Shown here: piece by piece, positions 36,769 through 48,912 of the stretch
Layout of the letters: the number at the start of each line of letters is the position of its first letter
Numbering within the stretch: the first letter of the stretch is position 1
Program-made: the position numbers and the translations under genes
The notes under the pieces: model-generated
The model's database searches: none
Seen by the model: only the letters and a program-made list of their open reading frames with translations
What the model was told of the DNA's origin: nothing
NCBI GenBank assembly: GCA_964020975.1
Contig: OZ026625.1
Coordinates: 42,606,794-42,670,793, forward strand
Direction: 5' to 3'
DNA: 64,000 nt
Source of the DNA: Hermodice carunculata
Taxonomy: Eukaryota; Annelida; Polychaeta; Eunicida; Amphinomidae

Positions 36769-37031
36769 GGTGCATGGTTGGCTGAGCAGTAAGACGCTCG
36801 CCTTTCACCTCTGCGACCCAGGTTCGATTCTCATCCCGGCCAGCAGGTTGAAAAAGTTCCTACCACTTTAACAGTGCACGGTGGTTTTCTCCAAGTTCTT
36901 CGGTTTCCTCCACCACAGACAAGGTAGGAAGTATACACCAACATCTGTGCCATGGAGAGTGACTCGATAAGTCAATACTTGACTTCTTTCACAATCCATG
37001 TAAAACAAATGTGTCTGTACTTTTTTTTTTT
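36769..37031 (+). mobile_element. tRNA-derived SINE, copy 2
   Basis: The most complete copy. A box region 'TTGGCTGAGCAGTAAGACGC' at about 36779-36797, B box GGTTCGATTC at 36821-36830, body with 'gtgcacggtggttttctcc' and 'tgtgccatggagagtgact', and a tail with 'cacaatccatgtaaaac', 'tgtgtctgtac' and a poly-T end at 37021-37031. Length is about 263 bp. The body and tail order matches the other two copies. Confidence 0.92.
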
Positions 37032-39330
37032 TAAAGTCTTTACTGGCTCCCATTTTCTCCGTGATATTGAAAATAATGCCTGGAACTGCAGTGACTTCAT
37101 CCCCCCCCCCCCCCAAAAAAACCCCAATGCATGTGAATACTACCAGGTGTTTGGAACTGTTTGTCCAAGCAGATCTTAACAGCAATATATATGGAAATTG
37201 CAAGTTTGCCACTTTGACCTCCATGATCAATAAAAATTGGGGGACATCACTTCACAACACGAGGGGGCCAAAGTTCCATATCTTGCTGTGGTTCATGCAG
37301 AATGGTACCAATGTTTTCAGATGTTGAAAAATGCAGAGCTAATATACCCAACCCAAACACCTAGGGCGAAAGTAAAATCTTTTCATGGCTGTAAATGATA
37401 GCCCTGTAATCTTTCACGAGGGAGGCAAACCTTGAGTGAATACTCATGTATAACCATATAAAATTGGATCCAAGGGTCTTCATGCAGCTCCTTCAAATCA
37501 GCTTCTGTTTTCCACATGTTAGCAAGATACGGATTGGAAAAAAAATGTTCCAATTGGATATATCATCTGATATTGGTGAACTTTTCAGAGCTGTGTAAAG
37601 ATCAGGCTGATGTGTTCTTAAAAAGAGCCCTCCCCCCGCCACACACACACAATGTGCATCGATAAGGATGCAGTCTCTGTACCTTGTGCTGCAATTATGT
37701 AGGTGTCATCCTGTGTGCATAGAAAGGGCTCCAAACATACAATTTTCTGCACTACATCTGCCCATTGAGTTGGCAAATTCCCGACTAAAGCCACTAAAAG
37801 CCTGCAATACAGAAGAACCATTTTGGGGTGACATTGTTTACGCTTGAGACAAGTACTAATTCCAGGTTAGTGTGAATGGAAATCTGGAACAATGTTCAGC
37901 CTGTGTCATGCTCCTGTCTCATCTTCTCCAAAGTCTGCCACACCAACCTCTGCTTATTTTTGTGAATGTGTATGCATGGCATGCCTGGGAACATTGGAAA
38001 GTGCAATACCAGCAGAAGGCCAATGTAATATCATATTTTTAAAGAAGAGCCTTCAGCACATGATGCCTTCAATGGCAAACCTTGATTATACAAAATGGAT
38101 ATTGATGCAACCTAGACTTCTTGACTTTAGGTTAAAAAGTGAGCTTTAAACTAACATCATTGACTGATACAGAACGATTTTGAGTTGCTTTGACAGGTTG
38201 CAATATAACCCCATCTGCATACATTTGGTATGTATTTGCCAACCTATCTGCCTGTGGACCTTCCCAAGGTGTGATTGTGGTAAGTGCCCCCAAAGTGTTT
38301 TTCTCCACCTCTTTGGAAACAGAAGTGATCTCCACATCAGCCAACTCTGGATCAGAGTACTGAGCACAATCCACTTACACCAGGCAATTAATTGAGTCTG
38401 ACCTCTGGTGAAACATAAATATAAGTACTGTGCATTTTTATAGGAAATGCATTTCATATACAAGTAATCTGATTAAATCGAACCACAAGTTAATGGAACA
38501 AACAAGGGAAAGCCACCCCTCTTTGTGTCGTATATGGTGGTATGGTTGTGCACGTAGTCCATATAGGCCTATTATTCCAATTATTTAAATTGGATGTTGG
38601 TGCAACAAACTATTGGTGGTACAACCACGGATGTTTCTTGTCCATGCGCTATTCGTCTGTGATGAATATTATATGACGAGCATGAACACATGACCATCAC
38701 AGGTGAAGGAAATAATCCACGACACGGAATGTGCAGCATTACAAACCATTTCCGTCTGCATGGCTTCATTCTCAGTGTAATACAATTTCCATTATGTTTA
38801 AAATGTATTTGTTTACTGATCACATGTACCGAAAAAGTTTTTTAATATTAATAATAGTTTTACTTTTGTTCACCTTGTAAATAGTTAAATGGTGTGCCAT
38901 GTAGTAATTAGGCTTATCCTAAACACAGCCCTTTGATTTTTCCACATATTTCCAATGTGTATAAATATTATATTTGACTATTATTTTACACTGTAGGCCT
39001 GGTTCTGTACTTTTCAGTACTAGGTTTATAATTATTACTATCATTCTTCCTTTCTTTCCATGTTTATCTTTCCTTGAAAATTTCTTTCTGAATCATATAA
39101 TCTCTTCAACTGATGAGTGTAACTACAATAAATTTTCTGTCTTACATATTATTATCATGAATTACTATTTCTTCAAACTAAGTGATTTTATAAGTTATAA
39201 CAGCAAAGGACCGGTTTAGTAAGATATACATTTGTCTAACCATGCAGTTATTTGTGGTTATTTGGTAGTCCTGAAAAGGCCTGTTGTCGACTGCCATTCC
39301 AGGTCGATATAGGCCTATTGAGGACGCCAG
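37032..39330. other. Stretch with unassigned frames
   Basis: A poly-C run lies at 37101-37113. A minus-strand stretch near 37.4-37.5 kb and frames at 38132-38463 look protein-like in texture but match no family I know. The plus-strand segment 38974-39219 is hydrophobic by AT-rich composition. Confidence 0.3.
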
Positions 39331-39873
39331 ATGACGGTCTGGTTCACAATCCTGAAAAGTCACGTGGTATTGGATTACATGAGAGTGCGATGCTGCACCC
39401 AAGCAGGCCGCACCACAAAAGCCCCTGTCACTCTCCCTGTACTTTGTCAGGAAGTGTTTGATGAATCCTTCCACCTCGAACTCGTGAATTTTGGGATAAA
39501 CTACCATTGGTCACCTGGGGACCTAGTTGAAACGTTTTGCCGCTTCACTCAAGTAAAGGCCAGCACTATGGCTCCATTACGACCTGTGGGAATTGGGGAG
39601 GACCTATATGACGTGAATCATCCAGAGCCTACACCAGCATTCTCGATCCCCTGTACTCAGCCAACGTGCTTTGCAGGACTAGCTGGACGCACATATCATT
39701 TCCTGCATGTTCATGGTGATGAATTCTGGAATTGGTCCTTTCTTGTATGGCATGCCCTGGAACAGAGGCTTAACTACCTGCTGCAGATGGGTCCCTTCTA
39801 TCCCCTCTCTCCTCTCCCGGTAAATGCACCCAGCTGTTCTGAGAACACTGTGTTGAATGACGAGAACCTCTGA
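39331..39873 (+). CDS. Unassigned open frame, 180 residues
   Basis: One of the two longest plus-strand frames in the window. It contains PHxE-like blocks, a 'FLHVHGDEFWNW' segment and a proline-rich C-terminus, but I recognise no domain. The minus strand is also open over much of the same DNA (39178-39507 and 39679-39987), so coding on either strand is uncertain. No splice pattern, promoter or neighbouring exon supports a host gene. It could be a piece of an old transposon ORF. Confidence 0.2.
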   Translation: MTVWFTILKSHVVLDYMRVRCCTQAGRTTKAPVTLPVLCQEVFDESFHLELVNFGINYHWSPGDLVETFCRFTQVKASTMAPLRPVGIGEDLYDVNHPEPTPAFSIPCTQPTCFAGLAGRTYHFLHVHGDEFWNWSFLVWHALEQRLNYLLQMGPFYPLSPLPVNAPSCSENTVLNDENL

Positions 39874-41899
39874 CTGACAAAAGGAGTGGTAATAAGTTTC
39901 CACCACATCGAACTGTTGATGATGATCTATATAGACGTGTTTTTGTAGCCTGTGCAAGCTTACAATCTCAGTTTGACTATCACACATAGGCCTTTGTTAC
40001 TGTCACTGTTAACCGTTTTCACTATTCCTGATTAGATGGACAAGTGACAGGCACGTTTTTCAATATATCCTGCTCACCTCAATCGCACTATATGAATAAA
40101 ATTAAAAAAGGACTGTCTTTTTTATCTGGCTTTTGGCACTTGTTCTCCAGTCTCTTTAATAAGAAATGTTCTCCTTAATCCCTGTCAGATATATCCTTAA
40201 TGTTTTTGTTAACAGCATGCACGTGTCTCACAAGGCAATAAAAATGTCCACTGTAAACAGACAAGTAAATAGACAGTTTCTCATTCTGAATATAAATAAA
40301 TGAGAGACAGACCCAACATTTTCTAGGAGTGTCAAACCTGCACACCAGCCATTTAGCTGCCAATATGGTAGAGCTCCATGTGAGATTATTTAATGGAAAT
40401 TGAAAAAAAAAGATGTAGAACAAGGAAGTTTAACATTTTTCAAAGACAATATTTTTTCTTTTGTTTAACTGATTTGATTTGATATATATACATGTACCAT
40501 TAGTATGTAGTCGTAAGGTTTTACAAAAACAAACTTTGACTCTGACAAAAAGTAGGAATAAAACAGTAACAGGACTAAATGAAGTCCTAATACATAAAAA
40601 TCCAGTTTGATAGTAAACTGCAAGCGTAAACTTTTATTTTGAATGTCGGTGAACAGTGGATCACATGACATGCAGATGCTGAACCAGATTTAAACTGTAG
40701 ATTAAACGCTTCTGTGTGAAACGGGCTGCTGAAACTGTAATTTTCTTAAAGCTTGATAGGATGTCCATTTCTGAGCACCAGAAGCACTGTAGTAAGACTC
40801 GGTGTTGTGGTCTTTGAAAAAATCTTCCCACATTTTGATGGTAAACGAGGTACAGAGTACCGCATGTGGCGACCAAATTGCAATGAGTCACTTTTGCGTC
40901 TTCTGTGATGGCACCATGTCTGACTGTGTGATATACTCTGACATAAATCAGTTCCAGTACAATGTCCATACCATGTGCAACGCGTAGTCCAGGGGAAAAA
41001 AACACACAGTGGAGGCTGTGGGCTCCCAGCAATCAGTAATAGGTTCCAATCATATAGGCCAGTCTTTCACAACCAAGAGCTTGATGACTTTATCACTGTC
41101 GTATCAGCCAACAGTACCCTTGGTGTTAGAAAGCTCGTCAGCCGCATTCAGTATACTATATTGCATACACGGAAACCAACCCTTTGCACACCGTCTTGCA
41201 TGGACCGAAGACACCGAGGGAAACATGTTTTTGTGACGCAATTTCTTTGCTAATGTGTCTAACCCAAATCTTGATCCGCACAAGCTGAGAACAATGCAGC
41301 AACATTCAGGTGCAAATCATACCAGCTATTTGTTACGAATGTTGAAAACAAATAAAATATTACTTATTAAGTAGAGGGCTGTGTGAACAGCCAGTGTTAG
41401 CTGACCTGAGCTGGTTCATAAAATAAAAGTTGCCACTGAATATACTTTTGTGAAGCCTTAGCTGAGTGTATATGCCAAGTTAACCTCACTTTAAATGTGG
41501 TTAGATGAGCTGTGGCTAGACTCGGCAGACCGGTTCCACAGGTAAATGGTATTGTGATCTACCTCACTGCGCACGTAGATTATACAGGCTAATAACTAGT
41601 TGCGTAAAAGCTCAAGGGCTTGGAAATCTTCCAGCATTGCAAGTTTTTTGTTTCGTCCTGTGAAGTCCTGTCCCACTTCCTGTCCGTCAATATGTGGTGG
41701 GCAATCATAACAAGACTAATGGCCTAATGTATTCATACGAATATATCTACACTATGGGTACACATAAGTCCAATAGGAAATGTACGGTGTGCAAAACGCT
41801 CATAAGAGACCACAGAGGTCCTTTCAGAAAGGGCAAATGCACCATGAATTTGGCTGACTCTGCACCAACTGCAGAATTCAGAGCCAAAACCCCGTCAGC
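39874..41899. other. Stretch with unassigned frames
   Basis: Frames of 60-123 residues on both strands between 40.66 and 41.25 kb have no family motif. A 'gggctgtgtgaacagcc' hairpin at about 41374-41390 is the reverse of the hairpin that closes the repeat array at 55.3 kb, so one end of a dispersed repeat lies here. Confidence 0.35.
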
Positions 41900-43100
41900 T
41901 CCGACAGAGTTCAGTCTCCTGAAGTTCGAAACCGGCTCTACAACACACATCATTCATAATATTAAGATTTCAGTTGAACTCTTCTGCGCAACTCGCGAAG
42001 GTGCCATACTCGTCCATGTATCGGATAATGTTTTGTGGCTCTGTTCTTTTCCATAATATGTTGTAAGCCTGCCGCAAAAGTATCGAACAATTTTGGCGAT
42101 GATCGCATTCCGAACTCAAGTACCGCTGAGAACCAGTATTCTTTCACGTAATTACCTTCACTGTCCCTACTATTCCATGTGGATCCAAGCAGATGCCACT
42201 CATCGGGACACACAATCACGTGTTTAAATGCGTCATGAATATCAATTTTGGCGCCAAATACTGTGGTACAACCTTTGTCAGTACGAATTTTATTACACAC
42301 TCTTACAGCATCTTCAACTGATGTAAACTTCACTGAGCTCTCTTCTTTACTAATATAGTCATTAACCGATGAGCCACATGGGAAAGACAAATCATGAATA
42401 GTTCTAATCTTTTGGTAACGTTTTTTTCTGGAATGCCTCCAGTGAGCTACACTTCATGTTATCGAATGGTTTCTGATAAAATGGTCCGATTAGTCTATGC
42501 TTGGCTGCGTCCGACCATAATGTTTCTCGTACATTTGCTGCAAATTTACTCGCTGACGGCCAGTTTGGCTTCTCTAAGTATGTGTCCGGACCGGTGTACC
42601 CAGTGGACACACCCTCTCGTATGTAGAACAGTAAAGTGTTAACAAAGTTTGCATCGGGGTAGTTTTTGAGACCTACTTGCCAGTATTCAAAGTCCAAAGG
42701 GGATCTGATCTCAACCAGGCCATTTTTGACGACCATGGAGCTGGGGCAGGGAACCCGAACCGACCTGGAATATGTGATATGATCTACCTGTTGAGACTTC
42801 ATGTTCATATTACTATTGGAATTTTCCGTCATGCTCGGGGCCGGCAAAGGGGCCAGGCTTTAGAAAGATGTCTGGCATATTTCCGTTGCACCGTTTACAT
42901 TCATAAAGGCGTTTATAGTTGGCAAACTGGCATCGCTTGTTTTTGAAAATGTTGCACATTTCACTTGCCCTGTCATTACACTCTCTTTTTGACAGACCCT
43001 TTTGCATCGACGAGGCTGCTGATGCAGGCCCGGGAAAAGGGCACTCAGAGGTGAAATGATCTAAAGATCGACAGCGTTTACAGCGTGGTGTGTATATGAC
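41900..43100 (-). mobile_element. DIRS/Ngaro-like retroelement fragment, broken
   Basis: In minus-strand order: a CCHC-like knuckle 'CKRCRSLDHFTSEC' near 43.07 kb with a second cysteine cluster (C-x7-C and CKRC) at 43007-42813; the pre-RT block 'YWQVGLKNYPDANFVNTL' and 'KHRLIGPFYQKPFDN' (42847-42404); then RT with 'FPCGSSVNDYI', 'GAKIDIHDAFKHVIVCPDEW' and 'EFGMRSSPKLFDTF' (42390-41962). This RT pattern belongs to tyrosine-recombinase retrotransposons. The recombinase is not seen. It is a fossil with a few breaks, missing both ends. Confidence 0.82.
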
Positions 43101-44024
43101 GTTTAGAAGTATTTTTAAGATTTGCCTGAAGAAAATTTATGAAAAATATAAATTTCACTGGAACATGACAAATTGAAGAATATTTAAAGAGAAATTATAA
43201 AAGGACACTGCTACTTAATACATGATATTGTTATATCATAGTTACAGTGAATGGTTATTTTGACCACGTGTTTGTCATAAAATCCCACAATGTTAGCATT
43301 GTGCTGTCAACATTTAGGTGAAACATGCTAAACTGTTGACAAGTAACTTGTGTATGCAAGCATTTTGTTTATTCTTCTGGTGTAATATGTAGAAAAACGG
43401 TTTTATTATGTTATTTTCCATTGTTTTTAATTTAATAAAAACTATTTTCTAATGTAAGGGCTGTTCCAGAAAAATGTGCTGAATGGGGTGGGAGGCATAC
43501 CGCTCCTCCCCAGGACACCACTATTAACTCGAACGTTCACTGCCTGGACAACACTGTCAATGGACCCCAACACCCAGGATATAGTAAATAGTTTGGACCT
43601 TAATTAATCCCCCAGACAGAATATGAAATCTGAACCCTAAAGCCCTCGACAAGATTTCTCAATTTGCTCTCCTACATGCAGCATACAGTGGTAGCTGTGA
43701 TTTACGACCACCCAAGTACCAGACAGAGGTACTCACATGTGGCAGGTGGTCTTTCATTGCAGGTTAGTATTGATAACATAGAAATAAGACGACAGTCTAA
43801 TGGAGGAGTAGTCTTTCAAACAAATGCCATATCTTAGAAGAGGTGGTCGTTTGAGCAGGTACCACTGTAGTATTGTCAGACGAACCTTGGTCAACGCTTG
43901 ACATAGGTTTTCGTCAAAATAGTGTTTTACCATAGCTTAAAAACAAAATATTCCCACAAACAGCAAGCCTTTCTTGTTTCATTTTGATAGCTTTAAAGAA
44001 TTGATGTTTCTGTGGTATGATATT
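43101..44024. other. Gene-free stretch
   Basis: No recognisable feature. The segment near 43.46-43.75 kb is GC-richer than its surroundings, but nothing specific is seen. Confidence 0.4.
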
Positions 44025-44450
44025 CCCCCCAGGTTTAAGCACAATCTAGTTGACAGTTTTGGAGAAGTCGAAAGTAACATTAACATTCAAAAATTCGTAT
44101 AGATGACATTACCCTGTGTATTATGAAGTCCTAGCTCAAAAACCTCTTGACAAAGCATGCTGAAGACAAAATGAACTGTAACAGCTCTGTGACCTTGGGA
44201 GCTAGGTCAAGCTCACCCATCTTCAAATGTAACCTTGCCCTTGCAAAGGACTTTAATCCTATATAATTTCAAAATCATAGCTCAAAAATCTTCGTGACAT
44301 ATGCAGCAAGCAAATTCCACAACAATGTTGGCTGTCATCTCGGGAAATAGCTTAAGGTCATCCACCGCTAAACATAACCTTGCCCTCATGGAGGACTAGA
44401 CTCCTGTGTAACAGGAATGCCGTAACTCTTAAAGTTCTTGACATATTATG
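44025..44450 (+). repeat. Repeat A end followed by diverged AGGTCA-type repeat
   Basis: It starts with 'gacagttttggagaagtcga', the end block of family A. It then shows two diverged units of about 160 bases, each with 'aaccttgccct' (near 44229 and 44378) and an 'atagctcaaaaa'-like block (near 44130 and 44277). Confidence 0.55.
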
Positions 44451-45360
44451 CAGAATTTAAATTCCCCTTTAATGGTTCTGTTAAAACCAAGATCACTGAA
44501 TCAGACAAATTGAACAGAGATTGTATAGATTATTCCTGTCAGAAGTCCCATACAAAAAATTCAACACATTTCCCTATCTCTAATTTGATAAAAGCAACGT
44601 CTTCAAATAAAACAGACAAAGTCTTGACTCACCCATACACTGGATTTTCAAAGTATGTAAACATTCAGCTAATAAATGAATACTCGACATATGTTCGGCT
44701 CTGAACTGCCATATATGTAGCTGGAATTACTTAAAAGTTTGATATGGAACTTTTTTAATTTCACTTATGTTTTTTTGTTTTTCTGTCATGGTGTGAACTA
44801 CTTTTTTTCCTCGGTCTCACATAACCTGTGTTTTACACTATTCACAAACAGATGCTAGTTTTGTGATTTTATGTTCTCAAGGTAGCTCTTGGGATAGCAG
44901 AATTCAGTGTACTGTAACCAGTGTTGTGGATGTATTTTTATTTAACTCTAATAGCATTCTGTGTTATTTGTTCTATGTTTTACAGTTGTCAAATAAAGCC
45001 ATTTGAGTCCCGGATGCCTTGAATAGCATCAAGAAGAAAAAACACAAAAGGAATTCCTGGGAAGGTGAGTTACCTAAAATTGAAGCCGAAAATGGACCTT
45101 TCAAGCGCTTGAAAGACAAAATAATGTTTTAATATGAAAAACAAACAAAATAATCCTTTCGATCTATAGATTAAGACTAGGCCTACTCTGTTGCTTCACC
45201 TACAGACTATTCTACCTCACTAGGAGCAATTTTATCTGTACGCAGCATACATTTTTATCACAAGCAAAAAGCTGGGCCCAATAGAAAACTGAGCACAGTA
45301 TGATACTTATCAGTTGCAGGCTATAAACACGTGTCGATGACATCTGCTATAGGAAGCCGT
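44451..45360. other. Gene-free stretch
   Basis: The 88-residue frame at 44438-44704 shows no domain. Nothing else is recognised. Confidence 0.4.
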
Positions 45361-46200
45361 TTTAGCATTAAATCCACAATTACACATTTGTGTAAAAAAT
45401 TGCACATATGTGTGGGCCTAATTAATTACACATATGTGAATCGTTTACACACATGTGCAATTTTTTAACACGTGTCATTTTCCAAAATAATTTTACATAC
45501 GTGAGAACAATTTGCACATATGTAAAATTCTTTTATTTGCATTATATCAACACATATGCCCCCCCCCCCCCGTGTGTGAAGGTTTACGCTTAGGTGCAAT
45601 TCTTTTACACACAAGTATAAGGGATATGCACGTGAATTATGTGCAAATGAATTACACGTAGGTGCATATATTTTTTACACTTGTAAGATAAACTGCTATT
45701 CCACTTATGTTAAATACTTTTTACACATGTACATAGTTAAACCTTGTAGGGCTTTTGTGTAAACCAAGTACACATGGGCCTATGTGTAAATCGTTTTCAC
45801 AAAGGCTATGCAAATGTCTGACAATTTTACATATGTTAAATAGGTTTGCAGATATGTGAAAAAAAATGCACATGTGAAATAGTTTTCCACTTACGTGTAA
45901 TAGTACACTTTTTATACATGTATGTAAATCTGTTACACATATATACAAACAATTAATACAAATGTGTGAACGATTTGCACATGTGTAAATCTTAATGGCA
46001 TTTATATAATAATGAATATTTCACACTCTATCTGATCATACCTGTGTTACACATGTGTGAATCTTTTGCACATTAATGCAAGCGATTTACACATATGTGC
46101 AAAAGATTTGTAGATGTGTGAAAACATTTAGACATTTGTAAATGTTTTGCACATATGTAAAATAATCGTTTATTGACATAAACGTGAAAAAAAGATTTGC

Positions 46201-46258
<58 letters not shown>

Positions 46259-46440
46259 GCGTAATTTAACCTTATTTCAAATGCATGTAAATCTGTAGCC
46301 CATATGTGCAAAGCTTTTTCACATATGTCAAATAAGTGGTTATCTCACATAAGTATAAAAGGATTTGCACATATGTGAAATCCTTTTTGACACATGTGAT
46401 CGATTTAATCATATGCATAATTGTGGATGTAATGTTAAAG
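45361..46440. mobile_element. Palindrome-packed element with terminal inverted repeats
   Basis: The ends 45361-45387 and 46414-46440 are inverted copies matching at about 23 of 27 positions (core 'atccacaatta'). The interior is filled with degenerate palindromes of the CACATATGTG type (also ACACGTGT, CACATGTG, ACATACGTG), spaced roughly 20-25 bases apart and joined by T- or A-rich links. A C homopolymer lies near 45560 and a (CA)n(TA)n run at 46200-46255. No transposase is present, so if mobile it is non-autonomous. I know no described family with this structure. Confidence 0.65.
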
Positions 46441-46655
46441 TAAAAAGTATACACCCATATCTTTTACATGGATTGCGAAGCAGGCCGAGCCTATATTAAT
46501 CACTCTCCATGGCACAGATGGTGGCGTATACTCGGAGAGCACCACCGTGCACAGTCAGAGGGGTAGGAACTCTTTCCACATGCTTCCCCGACCGTGAATC
46601 GAACCCAGGCCGCAGAGGTGGAAGGCGAGCGTGTTACAGCTCCGCCAGCCGGGAA
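46441..46655 (-). mobile_element. tRNA-derived SINE, copy 3
   Basis: Head on the right: B-box region 'gaatcgaaccc' near 46606 and a diverged A box near 46640. The body has 'cactctccatggcacaga' and 'accaccgtgcac'; the tail is 'tttacatggattg' and 'agtatacaccc'. The tail end touches the right terminal repeat of the palindrome-packed element at 46440. Confidence 0.85.
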
Positions 46656-46989
46656 ATACAGCCAATCTGTTTACAAAAAAACGACTTCCACCAAAAGGGG
46701 CATTCTATGTGGATGACATAGGCTCTCGTGGTGTTTGAAAACATTTCAATAACGAATTATTTATATCAAATGCAAAATTCAAAGTGTGTTCTTCAAAATG
46801 GCTTTAAAACCTGCAAGTTCTTATGTAATTACAAATATCATTCACTAATAAATTCGAAACGAACTAAGAAAAGTGAAAAATATTTGCATTGAATGTGAAA
46901 GATGATCTACAAAATATCGCTATATAAGAACGTTACTTCACAGCAATTCGGTCTAGGTACCTGCAAAATGAGAACAGTTTGAAATGCTA

Positions 46990-47420
46990 CACCTTGCCAT
47001 TGTTAAACATAGTCTAAATTTTGTGTACAAGCCTAATTTGCTTAAATCAAAATGCTTTAACTTTGGTCTATGGTTCATTGAATGCGACTCTATAATAGTT
47101 TTGAAGCTATTCAAAATTTAAATTTTGCGTATTCACATAAGTTAAAATCTTCTCACTTTTGTTCATGGTTCATTGGATGCAGCTTTGCTTCAAACCTAGA
47201 AATTGAAGTTGAAACGACCTCTCTATAATCATTTTGGAAATATTCAACTTTCAAATTTTTCAATGCACCTAATAAGCATAATTTGAAATTCTACAACTTC
47301 CATTTAATGTCCATTATATAAACAGGTGTCACAGACCTTTGTATGCACATTAAAAGTTGTGTCTTTCTGTAATAGTTTGAAAGATATAGAGCTTTTACAA
47401 TTTTAATTGTCCTTAATTTG
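46990..47420 (+). repeat. Dispersed repeat family B, about 2-3 diverged units
   Basis: 'ttcattgaatgcgactctat', 'ttcattggatgcagcttt' and a third eroded form each precede an 'ataatagtttkgaa'-like block. The same block order is found at 13.47-13.65 kb. Confidence 0.55.
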
Positions 47421-47678
47421 CAAATATTTAAACATCATGATTATTCCAAATCAGGTGCACAATTGCACTGGTAGGTAAATTACCATCACAAATATTTGGG
47501 TTTTCGGAATAATATTTGATGTCTTTAAGTCTTGTTTTATTCACTTTAGTCTATTTGAATTAGAATTAAGTTTATTTAAAATTTCTACTTAATTTTACCT
47601 TTTGGCGTCTTTGTGTTTTAGTAGTCACCTTTCCGACATTTCAGGTTAACACGTTAGTGTACATTTACTCAATGCAAA

Positions 47679-47701
47679 AAATGTAAAAAAAAAAAAAAAG
47701 A

Positions 47702-47736
<35 letters not shown>

Positions 47737-47757
47737 ACCCCCCCCCAAAAAAAAATC
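47679..47757. repeat. Poly-A tract with poly-C run
   Basis: Nearly pure A for about 70 bases with one C run at 47738-47746. Confidence 0.95.
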
Positions 47758-48039
47758 AGGTGTCCCACACCAGGGCCGGAGGTCATGAGCACTTAGCCAA
47801 AAATTGGCAGTATTTAGTCAATTGTCACAAACTTGAATATTTTTTTTTTGAAACATTAACTCCAGGGCCGGGAGTCATTTATAGAATGTCCCGATCATTT
47901 AGATAGAAATTGGTAATCAAGGTAGAAAGGGTGAATACTAGTTCAGGAGTAAGTCACATTATATGTTCTTTACTATTTATGTTTGGTACGATACCTATTC
48001 TGCATTCATATTATAGCTCTGCATTTATAAGCAAAACTT

Positions 48040-48912
48040 ATATGCCAAAATATAAAATTTAAGTTGCAAAACAGGCAAGTCTGAAAACTGTAAAATTATT
48101 GTTGACAATCTTTCTGATACTCTTTGGGTATTAATAGCAAAGTTTGTAGGGCAAGTTAGAAAAGAATGAAAGCCTTCATATTAAAGTCAAGAGAATGGAA
48201 TCAAAATATAATATTTCTTGAGCAGAAATCGAGTACAGTTAGGCAAGCTTGTAGCTGTCGTGGGTAGCTGTTTGCTACAAATAGCCCATGGGGGTTAGAC
48301 CTTACAGAAAACAAGCCAGCTTTAAATATCTGAAAGGTGAATATTAAACAGAATGATGTCAAAATATAGAATTAGGTAGCAACAGAGGCAATTCGAAAAT
48401 CTCTAATTATTGAAGCCAAAGTTTCTAAACATCTCTGGATCTTTATAGCAAAATTTGTGGACAAATTTGATCAAAAGTACATCTTTAAATCCTGTTGACT
48501 CAAGTTTATTGTAAATGAATTTTGTTCCAGATGAAAGGTCCTAAAATTTAGAACAAATACAATCAAATCTCAAAATCTGTGACAAAAGCGCATTATATCC
48601 AATAGTTTCCGCAATATTACTGTCCGGGAAAGAAAAGTTAGCTACTTCAAAGTTAAACTCATCTTGTTTGTGATACACTTTAATACAAAACCTGTCATTA
48701 GTGACCTGAATATCCAAGCCCAGAAACACATCTCTGAAACCATCTGAATTGTTACCCTCCAAAAGGATATCTTTTGAGTATTTTTTTTTTTTTTGGAAAA
48801 TTTCACTGGAATTTTGTACATTTACACAAGCAATGTTATCAATATATGTTGTGTTGATTGATAATTTTTTAGCCATTTGAAAGTGAATATTTGCAGCTTT
48901 CACCTCCCACAA
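48040..48912 (-). pseudogene. Reverse transcriptase fragments of an unusual retroelement
   Basis: The 123-residue piece (48912-48541) reads 'TTYIDNIACVN' at the catalytic motif position, then 'FLGLDIQVTNDRFCIKVYHK', 'DEFNFEVANFSFPDSNIAET' and 'GYNALLSQILRFDCIC'. I know related RTs from marine invertebrates and fishes with an F-L-D-L...YDKRDDFNF...SNI...YGV.ISQL.R pattern. Their superfamily is not clear to me; a Penelope-related or DIRS-like origin is possible. The downstream tail ('FKDVLLIKFVHKFCYKDPE') occurs twice, near 48355-48480 and in a diverged form near 48046-48175. The element is broken. Confidence 0.6.

Noticed and set aside
40661-41253. Tc1-like or other transposase in 40.7-41.25 kb
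   Set aside because: No helix-turn-helix or catalytic block could be read in any of the six frames.
45361-46440. CRISPR-like array
   Set aside because: The repeats are short degenerate palindromes with irregular spacing in a eukaryotic setting, with no constant direct repeat, unique spacers or cas genes.
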